From the NCBI RefSeq assembly GCF_036898095.1, contig NC_090767.1:28702282-28766281 (forward strand): a stretch of 64,000 nt of DNA, written 5' to 3'. A program made the position numbers and the translations under genes. Under the pieces are notes generated by a model. That model saw only the letters and a list, made by a program, of their open reading frames with translations. It was not told the origin of the DNA and searched no databases. Positions 10,741-22,140 of this stretch are shown here, piece after piece. Position 1 is the stretch's first letter; each line of letters begins with the position of its first letter. The DNA is from Palaemon carinicauda. Lineage: Eukaryota > Arthropoda > Malacostraca > Decapoda > Palaemonidae.

Positions 10741-11297
10741 ATATTATTATTATTATTATTATTATTTGCTAAGCTACAACCCTAGCTGGAAAAGCAAAAT
10801 GCTATAAGCCCAGGGGCCCCAACAGGGAAAATAGCCCAGTAAGGAAAGGAAAGAAGGAAAAATAAAATATTTTAAGAAGAGTAACATTAAAATAAATATT
10901 TCCTATATAAACTATGAAAACTTTAACAAAACAAGAGGAAGAGAAATTAAATAGAATAGTGTGCCTGATTGTACCCTCAAGCAAGAGAACTCTAACCCAA
11001 GACAGTGGAAGACCATGGTACAGAGGCTATGGCACTACCCAAGACTAGAGAACAATGGTTTGATTTTGGAGTGTCCTTCTCCTAGAAGAGCTGCTTACCA
11101 TAGCTAAAGAGTCTCTTCTACCCTTACTAAGAGGAAAGTAGCCACAGAACAAATACAGTGCAGTAGTTAACCCCTTGAGCGAAGAAGAATTGTTTAGTAA
11201 CCTCAGTGTTGTCAGGTGTGTGAGGACAGAGGAGAATCTGTTAAGAATAGGCCAGACTATTCGGCGTATGTGTAGGCAAAGAGAAAGAACCGTAACC
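10741..11297 (-). mobile_element. TAA-tailed non-LTR retroposon inserted in BEL integrase
   Basis: A segment of about 555 bp splits the BEL integrase. On the minus strand it begins GGTTACGGTTC at 11297 and ends in a (TAA)n tract at 10742-10767, the 3' tail typical of some non-LTR elements. The BEL reading frame resumes on both sides, which fixes the edges to within a few bases. From memory, this GGTTACGG...TAA-tailed sequence is a common dispersed repeat in decapods; its class (SINE or truncated LINE 3' end) is uncertain. It has no long coding frame. A clear target duplication was not found by eye. Confidence 0.75.
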
Positions 11298-14200
11298 AAA
11301 GAGAAGGATCCAACGTAGTACTGTCTGGCCAGTCAAAGGACCCCATAACTCTCTAGCGGTAGTAGCACTACTACCAGGCTCCCAATTGGTGTCATCTGAA
11401 GAAGAATTCTGCAACTCGGGAATAATGTTCACTGATACCAGATCATAGCCTTTAAGTAAACACTCAGGAGTTATTGGTTTTTCTACATTATCAATACAAG
11501 CATCTCTCAGACTATCCTTAAAAGCAATTGGTCTTTTGTTAATAAGATGGACAGTTTGACAAATAAGGAAGTAAAAATCTTGATAATCAAGCACAGTGTT
11601 CTTAATAGAACTAAAAATTAGCTTTTTCACCATTTTTACACAGCTTTCAACTAGCGAACCCAAAGAACTATTACCTTTGGCATAATGCTCGAACTTCAGG
11701 GGCTTAATGTCATTTTCTTCAAAGAAGGCATGCGTTTCAAAATCGTTGAGAAAGGTTCCAATGATTCTACTACCAGCAGTTAGCTGGGATCCCAAATCAG
11801 ATATGCAAAATTCCGGGATGCCAAACTCATATATGTGTAGTTGGAAGGCCTTGAGAAAGTCTCCAGTATCAGCAGATAAACATATCTTCAAGTTGATGGC
11901 ACGACTCCACAAACATGTCACGCATAATTACCAAATCTTCTTCCTTTCACCATTCCATATTACTGTATAAGGACCGATGTAATCTATGAAAATATACCTG
12001 TATGGAATAGGTGGTGGATTGCTCCGAAAATCCCTATAGGCACTCTGATTTGCTTTGATTGGTCTCTCATTAAGCCTTCTACAAGTTATACATTCTCTAA
12101 GTACCTTCTTTACTGTGGAATAAAAGTGGATTATCCAAAATTGCTTACGTAACTGAGCCAAGATCGAATACACACCAGCGTGTCCTAGACTAACATGCAT
12201 ATCACGAATAAGCAATTTAGTTAGCAAACTATGCTTAGGTAACAGCACAGGAAAGAAAATCTGTTCGTTTCTTCCGAATTTACTCCGGATTCTTAGCAAA
12301 GTGTCTTTGCTCTGGAAAATATTCATTTGAGTTACCAAATTGGGAATGTTTCTTTTTAATGTATGACTTTTCTTGAAGAATTCACAAACTTCTGGGAAGT
12401 TATTTTCCTGTTCTTTACCTATTATCTGCCTACATGCTAAAGCATAAAGATTTTTCTCCTTGACACAATTTCCCCAATGAACATCGATTCCTTTATTTGT
12501 TAGTTTTTCTCTGATGTTTTTGATGAATTTCAACACCATCCTATGAACAGTTGCTAGCTTATGGAAACTGGAAAACTTAGTCATAGGTATCAAGTGTTCA
12601 ATGCTATTGATGTCTTTCTTGTTATTTTCTTTACTTTCAGAATCTGTTGAGACAGTGATTAAGGAAGTATCTTCCCTTTCAGGGCCGGGTACTTCATCTC
12701 TCTTTTCAAGGGGGTTTGGCACCTTGAAACTAAACTGAACCTCATCTTTATGAAGTTTCTTAAGAAACTCAGGTCCACTATGATACGCAGTCTTCTGAAG
12801 TCTCCTGTATGAGACACATCTACTAATATAATCTGCAGGATTATCATATGCATTCACAAATGAAAATGTTATTGGGAAAACTTGGCACAAGTCACCTATA
12901 GTTTTCAACCTATTTTGAATAAAAACTCCTTTTTTCTGCAATTTATCATACTTATATGTATAAGAGTAAAGCCAATTAAGAGCAACCATACTGTCTGAAT
13001 ATATCGCCATGCTCACAATTTTGATTGGAGTAACGACTGATTGACCAGCAAGTTCTTGAAATAAACTGATTAGTGTCTCTGTGGCTAGTCCCAAAGCTTG
13101 AAATTCAATTACAGGAATGGTTTTCTTTAACTGTTTGTTAACGACCCTGCTCTTGGCGACATTTACAATATACACCACAGTTCCATAAATATCCTTACTT
13201 GCATCTGAAAATGCTACTAGTTTATAGGTACCATCTCTCCTACCCAGGAATCTAGGAATTACTACTTTAGGAGTAGAATTCACCTGTTTTCCAATAAGTG
13301 TCCATTCCCTTTTTAATGTTTCTGAGAGAGGGCTATCCCATGTGATAGTCTTGTCTTCTTGAAGCTTTTTAAGAAACAGCCTGGCCCTGTTCAAGATTGG
13401 TCCATAGATATTAAATATATCATAGATACTATTCAATGTTGACAAAACTGACCTCTTTGTGCTAGCTTGCGAATCAAGGAAAATCTTACTAGGGCCTAGT
13501 GTGTCTGCTTCCCTATCCCAAACCATGCCGAGCAACTTTACCTCTTTGGGCGTTTCACTATCATAATCTCGGTCAATTATTTCTTGCAGTTCTGCATCGT
13601 TTGTTACGAATTGTTGCAATTCAAATTTGTATGGTCCAAAGATATTAGGGAGACAGTAGTACGCTTCATATAAAGCCTTGGCAGAGTTACACGAATATGA
13701 CCCATTGTCCATGTAAATGGTATTATACAGTGATTTCTTTAAGTTAACCATTTCCTCGTTGTCACTCTCAACATCCAATATCAAGATTTTGAACAAAGCT
13801 AGCATGAGATGACAAGGGCTAGGCCTTAGGCCAAAACTTAAACGCTTGTTCCTATAGCCCACAACAGTAAAGTCACCCTTAAGAATATTTTGATACCATA
13901 AGAACAACAATCTATTCTGATCCTCTTCCTTGAGTCCTATCATCAAAAATGCCTTTTTCAAGTCAAAACAAATCATATGGGTGTCAAATCTCTGCATAAT
14001 CAGAGAAGTTGCAATTTTGTGATTCAGACAAGGGCCTGGAAGCATACACCGATTATGACTATAAGTGCTCTTCACAGATTTGTTTTTCTCACATAAGTTA
14101 GACAGAAACATGACTCGACACTTAGTCATGTCTCTGGCCATTTTGAACACAGGCATATGAGGCAAGAAACTAGCTTCTGGATGTTCATTTATAAAAGAAT

Positions 14201-14789
14201 TAATATCTTCAATTTTCTCTATGATTCCCAGATTTTGTTGCTCTTTAAATACATCATTAACCATCTTTAAATGCTCAGGTTTATTTTTCATACGTGTTAA
14301 GTTAGACTTCAGTATCATCCGGGATAAATTGAAGTTCTTCCCTAACAAATGGGATATCTTGTTGTTCCACATCAGTGGCATTACTAGTCTACCTTCTTCA
14401 TCTCGTTCTGTACCATCAAGAACATACTTTACTAGCTTTTTATTGGTTTCTGTGTCATCTTCAGATAGCTGGGATTTTTCATAGTCCAGATATTCGATGC
14501 ATTGCTTTTCAAGCATTTCTTCCGTAGCTTTAATCAATTCAGACTGCTTTAGCTTACCCTTTTTGTTAAAAATAGCATAGGTTGAATTAGTGTTGGCTTC
14601 TTGAACTTTGATACTCGCCGGTGATCTGTTGGGAATCAAGTCAACATCGTCATCTCGAAGTTCAGACTGAGAGACTGCCAAAAAGCTATGTCTATCGAGG
14701 AATTGTAATTGTCTATTAGTCTGGGCAGCTTCCCCTTCCATACAAAGTGTCTCCTTGAGTGCTAACCACAGTATGTGAACTATTTCCAA
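11298..14789 (-). pseudogene. BEL pol: RT, RNase H, integrase
   Basis: From 14789 a 953-codon frame carries the RT (FDLKKAFLMIGL with the first catalytic Asp near 13960; NTIYMDNGSYSC near 13705 where YVDD is expected), RNase H (VAFSDASKDIYG, IPVIEFQALG, IYSDSMVALNWL) and the integrase zinc region (LGHAGVYSIL, CITCRRLN). It stops at TAA 11928-11930 and continues in the same frame to about 11298 with the integrase core ([38 protein letters not shown]). It then runs into the retroposon. The frame overlaps the gag-protease frame by 74 nt and is offset by +1. The second RT aspartate is Asn (YMDN), which would normally abolish polymerase activity. One nonsense codon and one insertion make this copy defective. 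Confidence 0.9.
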
Positions 14790-16659
14790 TATTAATGTTA
14801 GGTAAATAATCCAAGTTTTTCATCATTCTGTTAATATTACCTGTGAGCATGACACCAACTGGAGTGTCAAGATACACAGAGGGATTGCTTAATCCAAACT
14901 TGTGTGTAGTTAGCGACAGCAAAAAGTCAGCATCATTTCCCAAGATAAGACCAATGTTACCAATAGTGTCTACACTACCACTAAGAAACTTATCTGCTAA
15001 AATGTAATGTCTATCTTGAAATTCTTTAACAATGACATTTAAGCCCTCCAGTTTCAACTCTATATCAATACTGGGTACAACGACTGCTTCGATGGAATGC
15101 CATTCCCTACCTAACTTGAGAGGTACATTAACAATATCAGTTACAAGGTCCCTAGTAGAATTAAAACCATGAATAGTCATATGGACGTTTTTTGCTAGGA
15201 CAGGGAACTTCATATGGTTTACATGCTTATCACAAATAAAATTTCTCTGGCTACCACAATCTCGTAAAACTCGAACCACATTATCTTCTTCAGCCACAGA
15301 ACATGTAAAAGTTGGTAAAATTGCAGCACCACCAGTAACATTTTGATGAATTTCAGCTAATGTGAGGCTATTTAAAGCATGCTTCGGTTCTGGCTTTTTC
15401 CCACTAGTATGCATAGAGGTATCAGTGGATTCAGTATTACTAGAATCAGAAGCTTTAGTACTGGAACTATTAAGCCTCTCCTTAGCAACACACAGGTATG
15501 TAAAATGCCATCCACTCCAATTTCTACATCTTTGAGTAAACTTAAATTTACACTGACGAGTCACATGATTATGATAGCCACACCTAACACAAGCATTCTG
15601 CTCTTTAAGTTTCTCTACTTTCATTTTAGGATTCGCAAAAACTGGGCAATTTACTAGCAAATGTGCGGTATCTTGCTTACCATCCTTTGTACATAGGATA
15701 CATGACTTATATTTAGGGCTAACACTAACTTTGGTTGCGAGAGTTGTGCTCGATTCTATATTCTTAGTCCTAGTTTTCTCCTTTTGCTCAACATTTCTTT
15801 CATTCGTTCTGTTATACCTCTCAACAGCCTCAAATATGTTACTTTCAATTTCACTTAATGAGGGTTTGCTTTCATTTGTTATCTGAATTAGTAAAGATTG
15901 AAAGCGATCATTAAGACCATGCCATATGAAGTACTGGAGAACATCGTCAACTTTGACGTCAAGCTTTTTGAATGCATTCATAATAGTTTTCATCGAGGCT
16001 ACAAAGGCATATGGATCACCTGATAAAGTTAACTTCAATTCTACAAGTTTCTTAATTGCATCATATTTTTGTGTTAATGGAGTTGCAAATGCTTGCAATA
16101 ATAATTTCTTTGCCTCTTCATATGACTGGTTATCAATATCAAGAGAATCCACAAGTGCCTTTGGAGACTTTGACAACTGATTTCGTAGATGCATAAACTT
16201 TAAGTGATTTGACCAATTTTGTTTGTCAGTCAATTTTTCAAATTCATAAAAGAACTTTACTAAACACTGACCCTTGGTGTTGTCATATTCAGGTAAAGGA
16301 ACTTGAGGCATCCTTAACTCATTCTTAAGGTTAACTACCGGGGTAGGCGTGGTTACAGTTTCTAAACTAGCAGCCTGTTGCCTTTGTAAACTTAACAAAG
16401 CCGACATTATCTTTTTCTGGTAGTCTTCATCTGTGAAAATCTTTTGTTCAATGGAGCTTTCGTCTTCCTTATCTATGACATAGTTCAATATTTCCTGGTC
16501 TAACCCTAACAGTTCTTTTTCTAACTGTTCAAGTCTGTGAATATACAAAAGTCTATCTTGTTCAGACAATCCTTCGAGATTCGATTGAACTGTATTATAT
16601 ATCTTTGTTACTCTTTGCCGAGCGTAAGAACGCCGTTTCTTCAATATATCCTCAGACAT
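14716..16659 (-). CDS. BEL gag-protease polyprotein
   Basis: A 647-codon frame starting at ATG 16659 (MSEDILKKRRSYARQ). Residues 1-75 form a charged, probably helical start. About 120-280 resemble the DUF1759-type gag core (LVKFFYEFEKLTDKQNWS, KSPKALVDSL). Zinc-binding motifs follow: CILCTKDGKQDTAH with a later NC, and CVRCGYHNHVTRQC, a CX2CX4HX4C knuckle. The retropepsin-like region has RVLRDCGSQRNFIC near residue 470, with DCG in place of the usual DSG/DTG. It is uninterrupted and ends inside the start of pol. In the family it builds the particle and cleaves the polyprotein. Confidence 0.88.
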   Translation of the reverse strand: MSEDILKKRRSYARQRVTKIYNTVQSNLEGLSEQDRLLYIHRLEQLEKELLGLDQEILNYVIDKEDESSIEQKIFTDEDYQKKIMSALLSLQRQQAASLETVTTPTPVVNLKNELRMPQVPLPEYDNTKGQCLVKFFYEFEKLTDKQNWSNHLKFMHLRNQLSKSPKALVDSLDIDNQSYEEAKKLLLQAFATPLTQKYDAIKKLVELKLTLSGDPYAFVASMKTIMNAFKKLDVKVDDVLQYFIWHGLNDRFQSLLIQITNESKPSLSEIESNIFEAVERYNRTNERNVEQKEKTRTKNIESSTTLATKVSVSPKYKSCILCTKDGKQDTAHLLVNCPVFANPKMKVEKLKEQNACVRCGYHNHVTRQCKFKFTQRCRNWSGWHFTYLCVAKERLNSSSTKASDSSNTESTDTSMHTSGKKPEPKHALNSLTLAEIHQNVTGGAAILPTFTCSVAEEDNVVRVLRDCGSQRNFICDKHVNHMKFPVLAKNVHMTIHGFNSTRDLVTDIVNVPLKLGREWHSIEAVVVPSIDIELKLEGLNVIVKEFQDRHYILADKFLSGSVDTIGNIGLILGNDADFLLSLTTHKFGLSNPSVYLDTPVGVMLTGNINRMMKNLDYLPNINIGNSSHTVVSTQGDTLYGRGSCPD

Positions 16660-16926
16660 GTTAATAATTCTACAAAGTTAATCTAATACCAAACCTAGAT
16701 AAACACAAATCAATGTTTCTAGCAATAACGAATATTTATCCGTGTTACAAAAGACATGTATTCACTTCAATAAAAATATTCAAATAATGAGCACAAATTT
16801 GATGCTTTCACTACATATACCAATAAGCCTATATCAAATATGAAAAATAAAGAAGCCGAGGACAGCCCCACCCACAATAAAAGGCTTACAACACACAAAG
16901 GACAGGGAGGATAAGGACTGCACGAA

Positions 16927-16943
16927 TCCTGTCACGGTCGCCA
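16927..16943 (-). promoter_or_regulatory. BEL primer binding site, tRNA-Arg type
   Basis: Directly inside the 5' LTR (minus sense) is TGGCGACCGTGACAGGA, 17 nt, abutting the LTR with no gap. It matches the tRNA-Arg-type primer site known from several insect LTR retrotransposons. It would prime minus-strand DNA synthesis. Confidence 0.8.
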
Positions 16944-17503
16944 TATGGAAAAACTTTTTACTTGAAATCATGCAATGATATACAAATTAATGGTGACAGG
17001 GTAAATTAAAGAAATCGTTTAATTTATATTTAATTACAACAGTCAAAATGAAATAGAAAATTTATAACTGAGTAAAATAAAATTTAATCCCTTTGCTTGA
17101 GAGAATCCTTGTCTTTTGTGCACTGTAACCCTTCCAAACCGTGCTATATTCTTTGAGAGATGACCTTACGCCAGACACCACTCCAGCACAACATGGTCAC
17201 CACTGAATTTTTCCATAACCTGACAATACAATGAAATATCTATAATAGAGGTCATGGCCATCTATGGTTTAGACTAAGGCGTAAGCCTTAAATGTTTTTA
17301 CTTAAATGTAAATATATAAAATGTAATAAATTAGATAGCAAAGATCGTAATATTCTTAGTATTTAGCTAAGTTTTAGGCTAGCCTGATACAAATTTAAAG
17401 TTATTTACTAGGATAAATGCCTAGCTTAAAATTTAGTATAAGTTTTTTCCAGTGCTTAGTCTACTTAGCTAACATATAAGCAAGCTCAATAGCCCAGTCT
17501 TAA

Positions 17504-20315
17504 CCCTGGATAGGTACGGTGGGTCGTACGCGACCCCGAGCGTCAAAAAAAAAGACTTTTTCTCACGTGACTCACCCCCGTGACTGAATTTGTGGGTGAT
17601 CGACCTGCAGGAGGTGTCTCCCCTACACGCTCTAGTAGTGTCCAGATGTGCATTGCTGTAGCTGTACTCCTTCCCCGATTTCTGAGACGCGTCGTGGTCG
17701 AGCGCGACCGAGTTTACCCTTCTAAGGTAATTTGCATAATTATCAAAGTTATTACGTATTATGAAATTGTCGTAGAATGGTGCAACTTGTATAGGTTATC
17801 AGTTGTGGAAAGTCTTGGTGGATTGTTTGGCTACCATGTGCATGATTTTTTTTTTAGTTAAAATGTCGTTCATCACCACGAGGACCATTTTACCGCGAGT
17901 GCCCCTTTTTCATTTTTTTTCATTTTTTTGCCAAGTCATTTTTCCGTAAGATATTGCCAAATAGTGTCGTAAAACTTTTGCTTGTTTAGTGTTGGAAAGT
18001 GTGTCTAGATGATCTGGCTACCCATGCGTGACTTTGTTTTTGTCAGATACGACGTAGTTATTGGTATATTGGGTATTTAACTGCGGTTGCCAATTTCTGT
18101 TTTTTTTTTCAATATTTGTAAAAAATTTTACGTAGTAAGGAATTGCCGTATATTATTCATTTTTTTTCATGTTTATGTGTTAGAAAGTGTGCCTTGATGG
18201 TTGGGCTAACACGTGCATGTCTTTTTTTTTATCTGAGATGCCATATATTAGAATGTTGGGCATTTTACCGCGAGTGCCCCTTTTTCATTTTTTTTCATTT
18301 TTTTGCCAAGTCATTTTTCCGTAAGATATTGCCAAATAGTGTCGTAAAACTTTTGTTTTTTTAGTGTTGGAAAGTGTGTCTAGATGATCTGGCTATCCAT
18401 GCGTGACTTTGTTTTGGTCAGATACGACGTAGTTATTGGTATATTGGGTATTTAACTGCGGTTGCCAATTTCTGTTTTTATTCAATATTTGTAAAAATTT
18501 ACTACGTAGTAAGGAATTGCCGTATATTATTGATGTTTTTTCATGTTTATGTGTTAGAAAGTGTGCCTTGATGGTTGGGCTAACACGTGCATGTCTTTTT
18601 TTTTTATCTGAGATGCCGTATATTAGAATGTTGGGCATTTTTCCGCGAGTGCCCCTTTTTATTTGCTTTGCATTTTTTTGCTTAGTCATGTTACCGTAAG
18701 GAATTGGCAAGTAGTGTCGCAAAACTTATATTTTTATAGTGTTGGAAAGTGTTTCTAGATGATCTGGCTACCCATGCCTATTTTTATTTTTAGCCAGATA
18801 TGGCGTATATATAAGTATGTGTTCGATTTTCCTGTGATTGCCATTTTTTCGTTTTTTCCCATTTCTTTCAAAATTACTACGTACTAAGGAACTATCACAG
18901 AGTAATGATTCATTTAGATGTTTATTTGTCGGAAAATGTGCCTTGATGGTTTGCCTAGCACGTGGCTGAATTTTTTTTTTCTGAAATGCCGTATATTAGA
19001 ATGTTAGCCATTTTTCCGCGTGTGCCCCTTTTTATTTGTTTTGCATTTTTTGCTTAGTCATGTTACCGTAAGGAATTGGCAAGTAGTGTCGCAAAACTTA
19101 TATTTTTATAGTGTTGGAAAGTGTTTCTAGATGATCTGGCTACCCATGCCTATCTTTTTTTTAGCCAGATATGGCGTATATATAGGTATGTGTTCGATTT
19201 TCCGGTGATTGCCATTTTTTCGTTTTTTCCCATTTCTTTCAAAATTACTACGTACTAAGGAACTATCACAGAGTAATGATTCCTCTAGATGTTTATTTGT
19301 CGGAAAATTTTGTTTACTTCTTTTTTGATGGAATATCATCAAATTTTTTTAGCTAAAATATTATATTGTTTCACATTGTTGTTTTTTTTCGATTTTATTT
19401 CCCTTCAAAAAAATTTTTTTTGGTCTGAATTTTAATTTTAAAGTCGTAAAATAATCGACAATTATCCAGCAACCCACCATACAATTTTTATGCATATCCA
19501 ATAATAATTAGATTAGTAAATAACACCTTGAAATTGACATACCCTTCCTACATTTCAAGTGGCAGATTAGGGAGTCTGAGTCAGTGGGGTTAGCGGCCAT
19601 TTTGTGGACATATCCGAAGCGTAAGTTGCCCTATCTATATATATTCTTGTTCCCTATAGAATTTGTGATATTTTGGTATATTTTTACCTGCATAAATATC
19701 ATATTATATATTAAATATATGTATTTTTTTACGAAATTTCTAAGTACTCAAAAAATTACCTTTAGATATGGCCCCTGATATAAATGTAATTTACAAAATA
19801 ATGAAGATTTTTTTACATATTTCTATTTTAGGATAACATATGTTTATTCCCTAAAAAAATTAGCCACTTCCTATTTCATTTGGGTACCCAAAAAAATTCA
19901 TGAAATTTGGACAAATTTTTTTGGCCAAAAAAAGTTACCCTTTTTTTCTCATTTTAGATCTTCACCTCCATGGGTCTGAATTCATCCAAAATACATCAAG
20001 ATGTGTCCTAACCATTCAAGAATCAATTCTAAAAAGGATTTGTGTATATATGTATAAACTTTTTTTTTATGAATTTTTAGGTCAGGTCTTTTTTTTTCTA
20101 CTTAATTTTTTAAAATATTTATAATAAATAGTTTTTCTGCAGATGAGTAGTATTTATCTTTACAGTTGTTTTAAGCATTCATTGAAGTTTTTTTTTGGCA
20201 AAAGAAAAAAAGGTTACTGCAAAAACTGATTTTTTAAGAATTTTCTTTGGCGTCGGGGTCGTTCGCGTCCGAGTTTACCCTTAAAGGGGTGTCCGAGGAG
20301 CGTACCTATCCAGGG
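17504..20315. mobile_element. Non-autonomous piggyBac-like DNA transposon
   Basis: The element has 15-bp terminal inverted repeats, CCCTGGATAGGTACG on the left and CGTACCTATCCAGGG on the right, and is flanked by TTAA at 17500-17503 and 20316-20319. The other BEL LTR preserves the empty TTAA site, proving mobility. Subterminal sequences are related: CGACCCCGAGCGTC on the left corresponds to GGCGTCGGGGTCG on the right, and a GAGTTTACCCTT block occurs near both ends (17710 and 20270). No transposase frame is seen; the longest frames are short and T-rich. It must have been moved by a transposase encoded elsewhere. Confidence 0.92.
17875..19330. repeat. About four tandem units of roughly 372 bp inside the piggyBac-like element
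   Basis: The block CCGCGAGTGCCCCTTTTT recurs at about 17893, 18264, 18641 and 19014 (the last as CCGCGTGTGCCCC), giving a spacing of about 371-377 bp. Each unit also carries GTGTTGGAAAGTGT with GATGATCTGGCTA, and TACGTA with AAGGAA. Copies 1 and 2 are most alike, and copies 3 and 4 form a second pair (GTAAGGAATTGGCAAGTAG). Short frames recurring in each unit are not genes. Confidence 0.85.
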
Positions 20316-21211
20316 TTAAAGTTTTTAGAAGTTTTTTAACGTTAATATATGAAAGAACTGAGTTACTCGTTAGCTTAACCTCTGATACTTAAACCTCGTT
20401 GAGTTTTACAAAAGTTCACAAGAAAATAACACTTATAACAATTATCAAGTTCCTTCTAAATATCACGAACTATCAGGTAATATTTTATAGGACGTGCAAG
20501 TTAGGTTAATGAACCGACAAAGTTCATATATAAGCAATTTGAAAATCGACTGAAACACGCGTAAATGTAACTCGATTCTTACCTCCAAACTGCTAAAAAC
20601 CCGTCTCCTTTCTCTCCCCAAATCCTTCGGTAGTTTTGTTGAATTTCGCCTTCATCGTCAATAGTAGCTGTCCTCGGCAAACTTCTTAATAGTAAATCTT
20701 CATATTAATTATACCATTAAACTCTGTCATCCATGAAGACTATAAGCAGATCGGCTGATACACAAAAAACATGTAGGAGTGTTCAACAACAGGTCCTGTC
20801 GTTCTGGTCTGCGAGTCACAACTGCTATTCTGCGTTTTGGCAGTTATATCGTCACCTCTTCTTCGAGACATTATATGGTCGCCTCTGCTAAACTTTGTTA
20901 TTTCGTTTATAGCTTTGGGTTTGAAAAGGTTAATCAAGAAAACATTTATCATGAATCAGCCAAATTAACTTTATGAACATGAACTTTAGCCACAATAAAG
21001 TAATAATAGTAAATCTAAATAGCTAATTACAACTTGGTGATTACGATTCATGAGAAGTAGAAGAAACTCAAAACATAAACTCCTAAATCACATGCTTAAC
21101 AAGAAACAAAACATTTTAAAAGGTATCCGGGAGTTTATGTAAATAAAAGAGAAATAACATACTGTCAAGTAAACAATAAATGTGAAATATATCTTTGATA
21201 TATTTTGTATA

Positions 21212-21560
21212 GGCGAGGCAAAATTGGACACTAGATATTCCATATTATTTCATTCATTTTTTTTATTTTAAACCTTCCTTTAGCATCATCCACTAATTTG
21301 TTTTTAGAAAAAATAATTTCATGTATTTTTTCTGAGAAACCCTAAAATGAAGGTGAGGCAATTATTGGACACCCATATTCAACAATTTATGTAGGGGTAC
21401 TTATACTTTTTAAAAACTAGACATACTAATATTTATAAAGTAGAAGGTTGGGCAATTTCTAATAGCATTATAGTTTTCGAAAATTATAAATAGTTTTAGA
21501 GATATTGTATCTGTCCAATATTTACCTTACTTGTCCAAAATTGCCTTACCCTACTATATT
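21212..21560. repeat. BEL target locus with iterated TGTCCAA...TTGCCT motifs
   Basis: Motifs close to TGTCCAAWWATTGCCTYAC occur in both orientations: plus sense at 8631 (left flank), 21508 and 21533, and reverse at 21216 and 21347. If the BEL element is removed, the copies at 8629-8644 and 21216-21231 form an inverted pair about 20 bp apart. The locus may be a small palindromic element or array. No coding frame is present. Confidence 0.5.
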
Positions 21561-21889
21561 TCATATCAATATGTTCTTTTATTTCGTGCATGTTTAACCA
21601 ATGGTATTATAAGAAATGATTTGCGAGTATTGTGAAGTGACTTGTATCGTTATTGGTAATCGAACCATATTTGTACGATTAATGCTTATAAGTCAAGTTG
21701 AGACGGAATTATGTTCTTCAGTCTTTAAAAAACCCTTGTATGAATAATATGCGCATATTCACCTTATTAACCTAATGTTTATATATTTATTTATTTAATC
21801 CAATCACGCAGAACAGCAACTACTCGGAAAACAGCAATCGCTCACAAATTGCCCAAACTAGCGGCTAAAAGTTACGTAATGGGGAGGGG
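21561..21889. other. No gene recognised
   Basis: AT-rich sequence without long frames or recognised repeats. Confidence 0.4.
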
Positions 21890-21995
21890 TTAGTAATTGG
21901 CGAATCTGTGTATGTGTGCATATCTGTCTATTTTTAGCAGTCATTTTTGACGGGTCGCATACACTAGTAATTCAGTAATCTCCGAATCAAGTGTC
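21890..21995 (+). repeat. Dispersed repeat family C, copy 1
   Basis: The segment with AATCTGTGTATGTGTGCATATC and GCAGTCATTTTTGACGGGTCGCATACAC resembles the reverse complement of 40880-40960, and more distantly 55230-55300. The family tends to sit beside (TA)n or TCTA tracts. Its class is unknown. Confidence 0.55.
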
Positions 21996-22019
21996 ATTGG
22001 TGCTAGATAGTATGCAAGG

Positions 22020-22140
22020 CCAACAAACTTTATTTATCTATCTATTTGTGCATCTATCTATCTATCTATCTATTTATCTTTCTATCTGTGCATCTATCTA
22101 TCTATCTATAGATCTATCTATGTCTCTGTGTATCAGCTGA
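22020..22140. repeat. TCTA-type microsatellite
   Basis: ATCT/TCTA units with TTTG, TGTG and GCATC variants, ending near GTATCAGCTG. It is the left part of the segment duplicated at 36546-36896. Confidence 0.9.

Larger units (their letters stand above)
8663..21211 (-). mobile_element. BEL/Pao LTR retrotransposon with nested insertions
   Basis: Two LTRs (8663-10114 and 16944-21211, the latter enlarged by an insertion) flank gag-protease and pol frames read on the minus strand. The flanks carry a matching GGCGA (8657-8661-region/21212-21216), or AGGCGA if the LTR is taken one base shorter, consistent with a short target duplication. The order gag, protease, RT, RNase H, integrase with a DUF5641-like tail is that of BEL/Pao. 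The left LTR is exactly 1452 bp, and the right LTR is also 1452 bp after removing its 2812-bp insert and one TTAA. Few LTR differences are visible by eye, so the insertion is young. Pol is disrupted by an in-frame stop and a retroposon, so this copy is not autonomous. Confidence 0.92.
16944..21211 (-). repeat. BEL LTR, 5' LTR in element orientation, with insertion
   Basis: This LTR matches 8663-10114 over its whole length but is split at its TTAA by a 2812-bp element. Removing that element and one TTAA gives 1452 bp, exactly the length of the other LTR. Visible differences from the other LTR are few single bases (for example CTTTTG versus CCTTTG near 17113). Confidence 0.92.
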
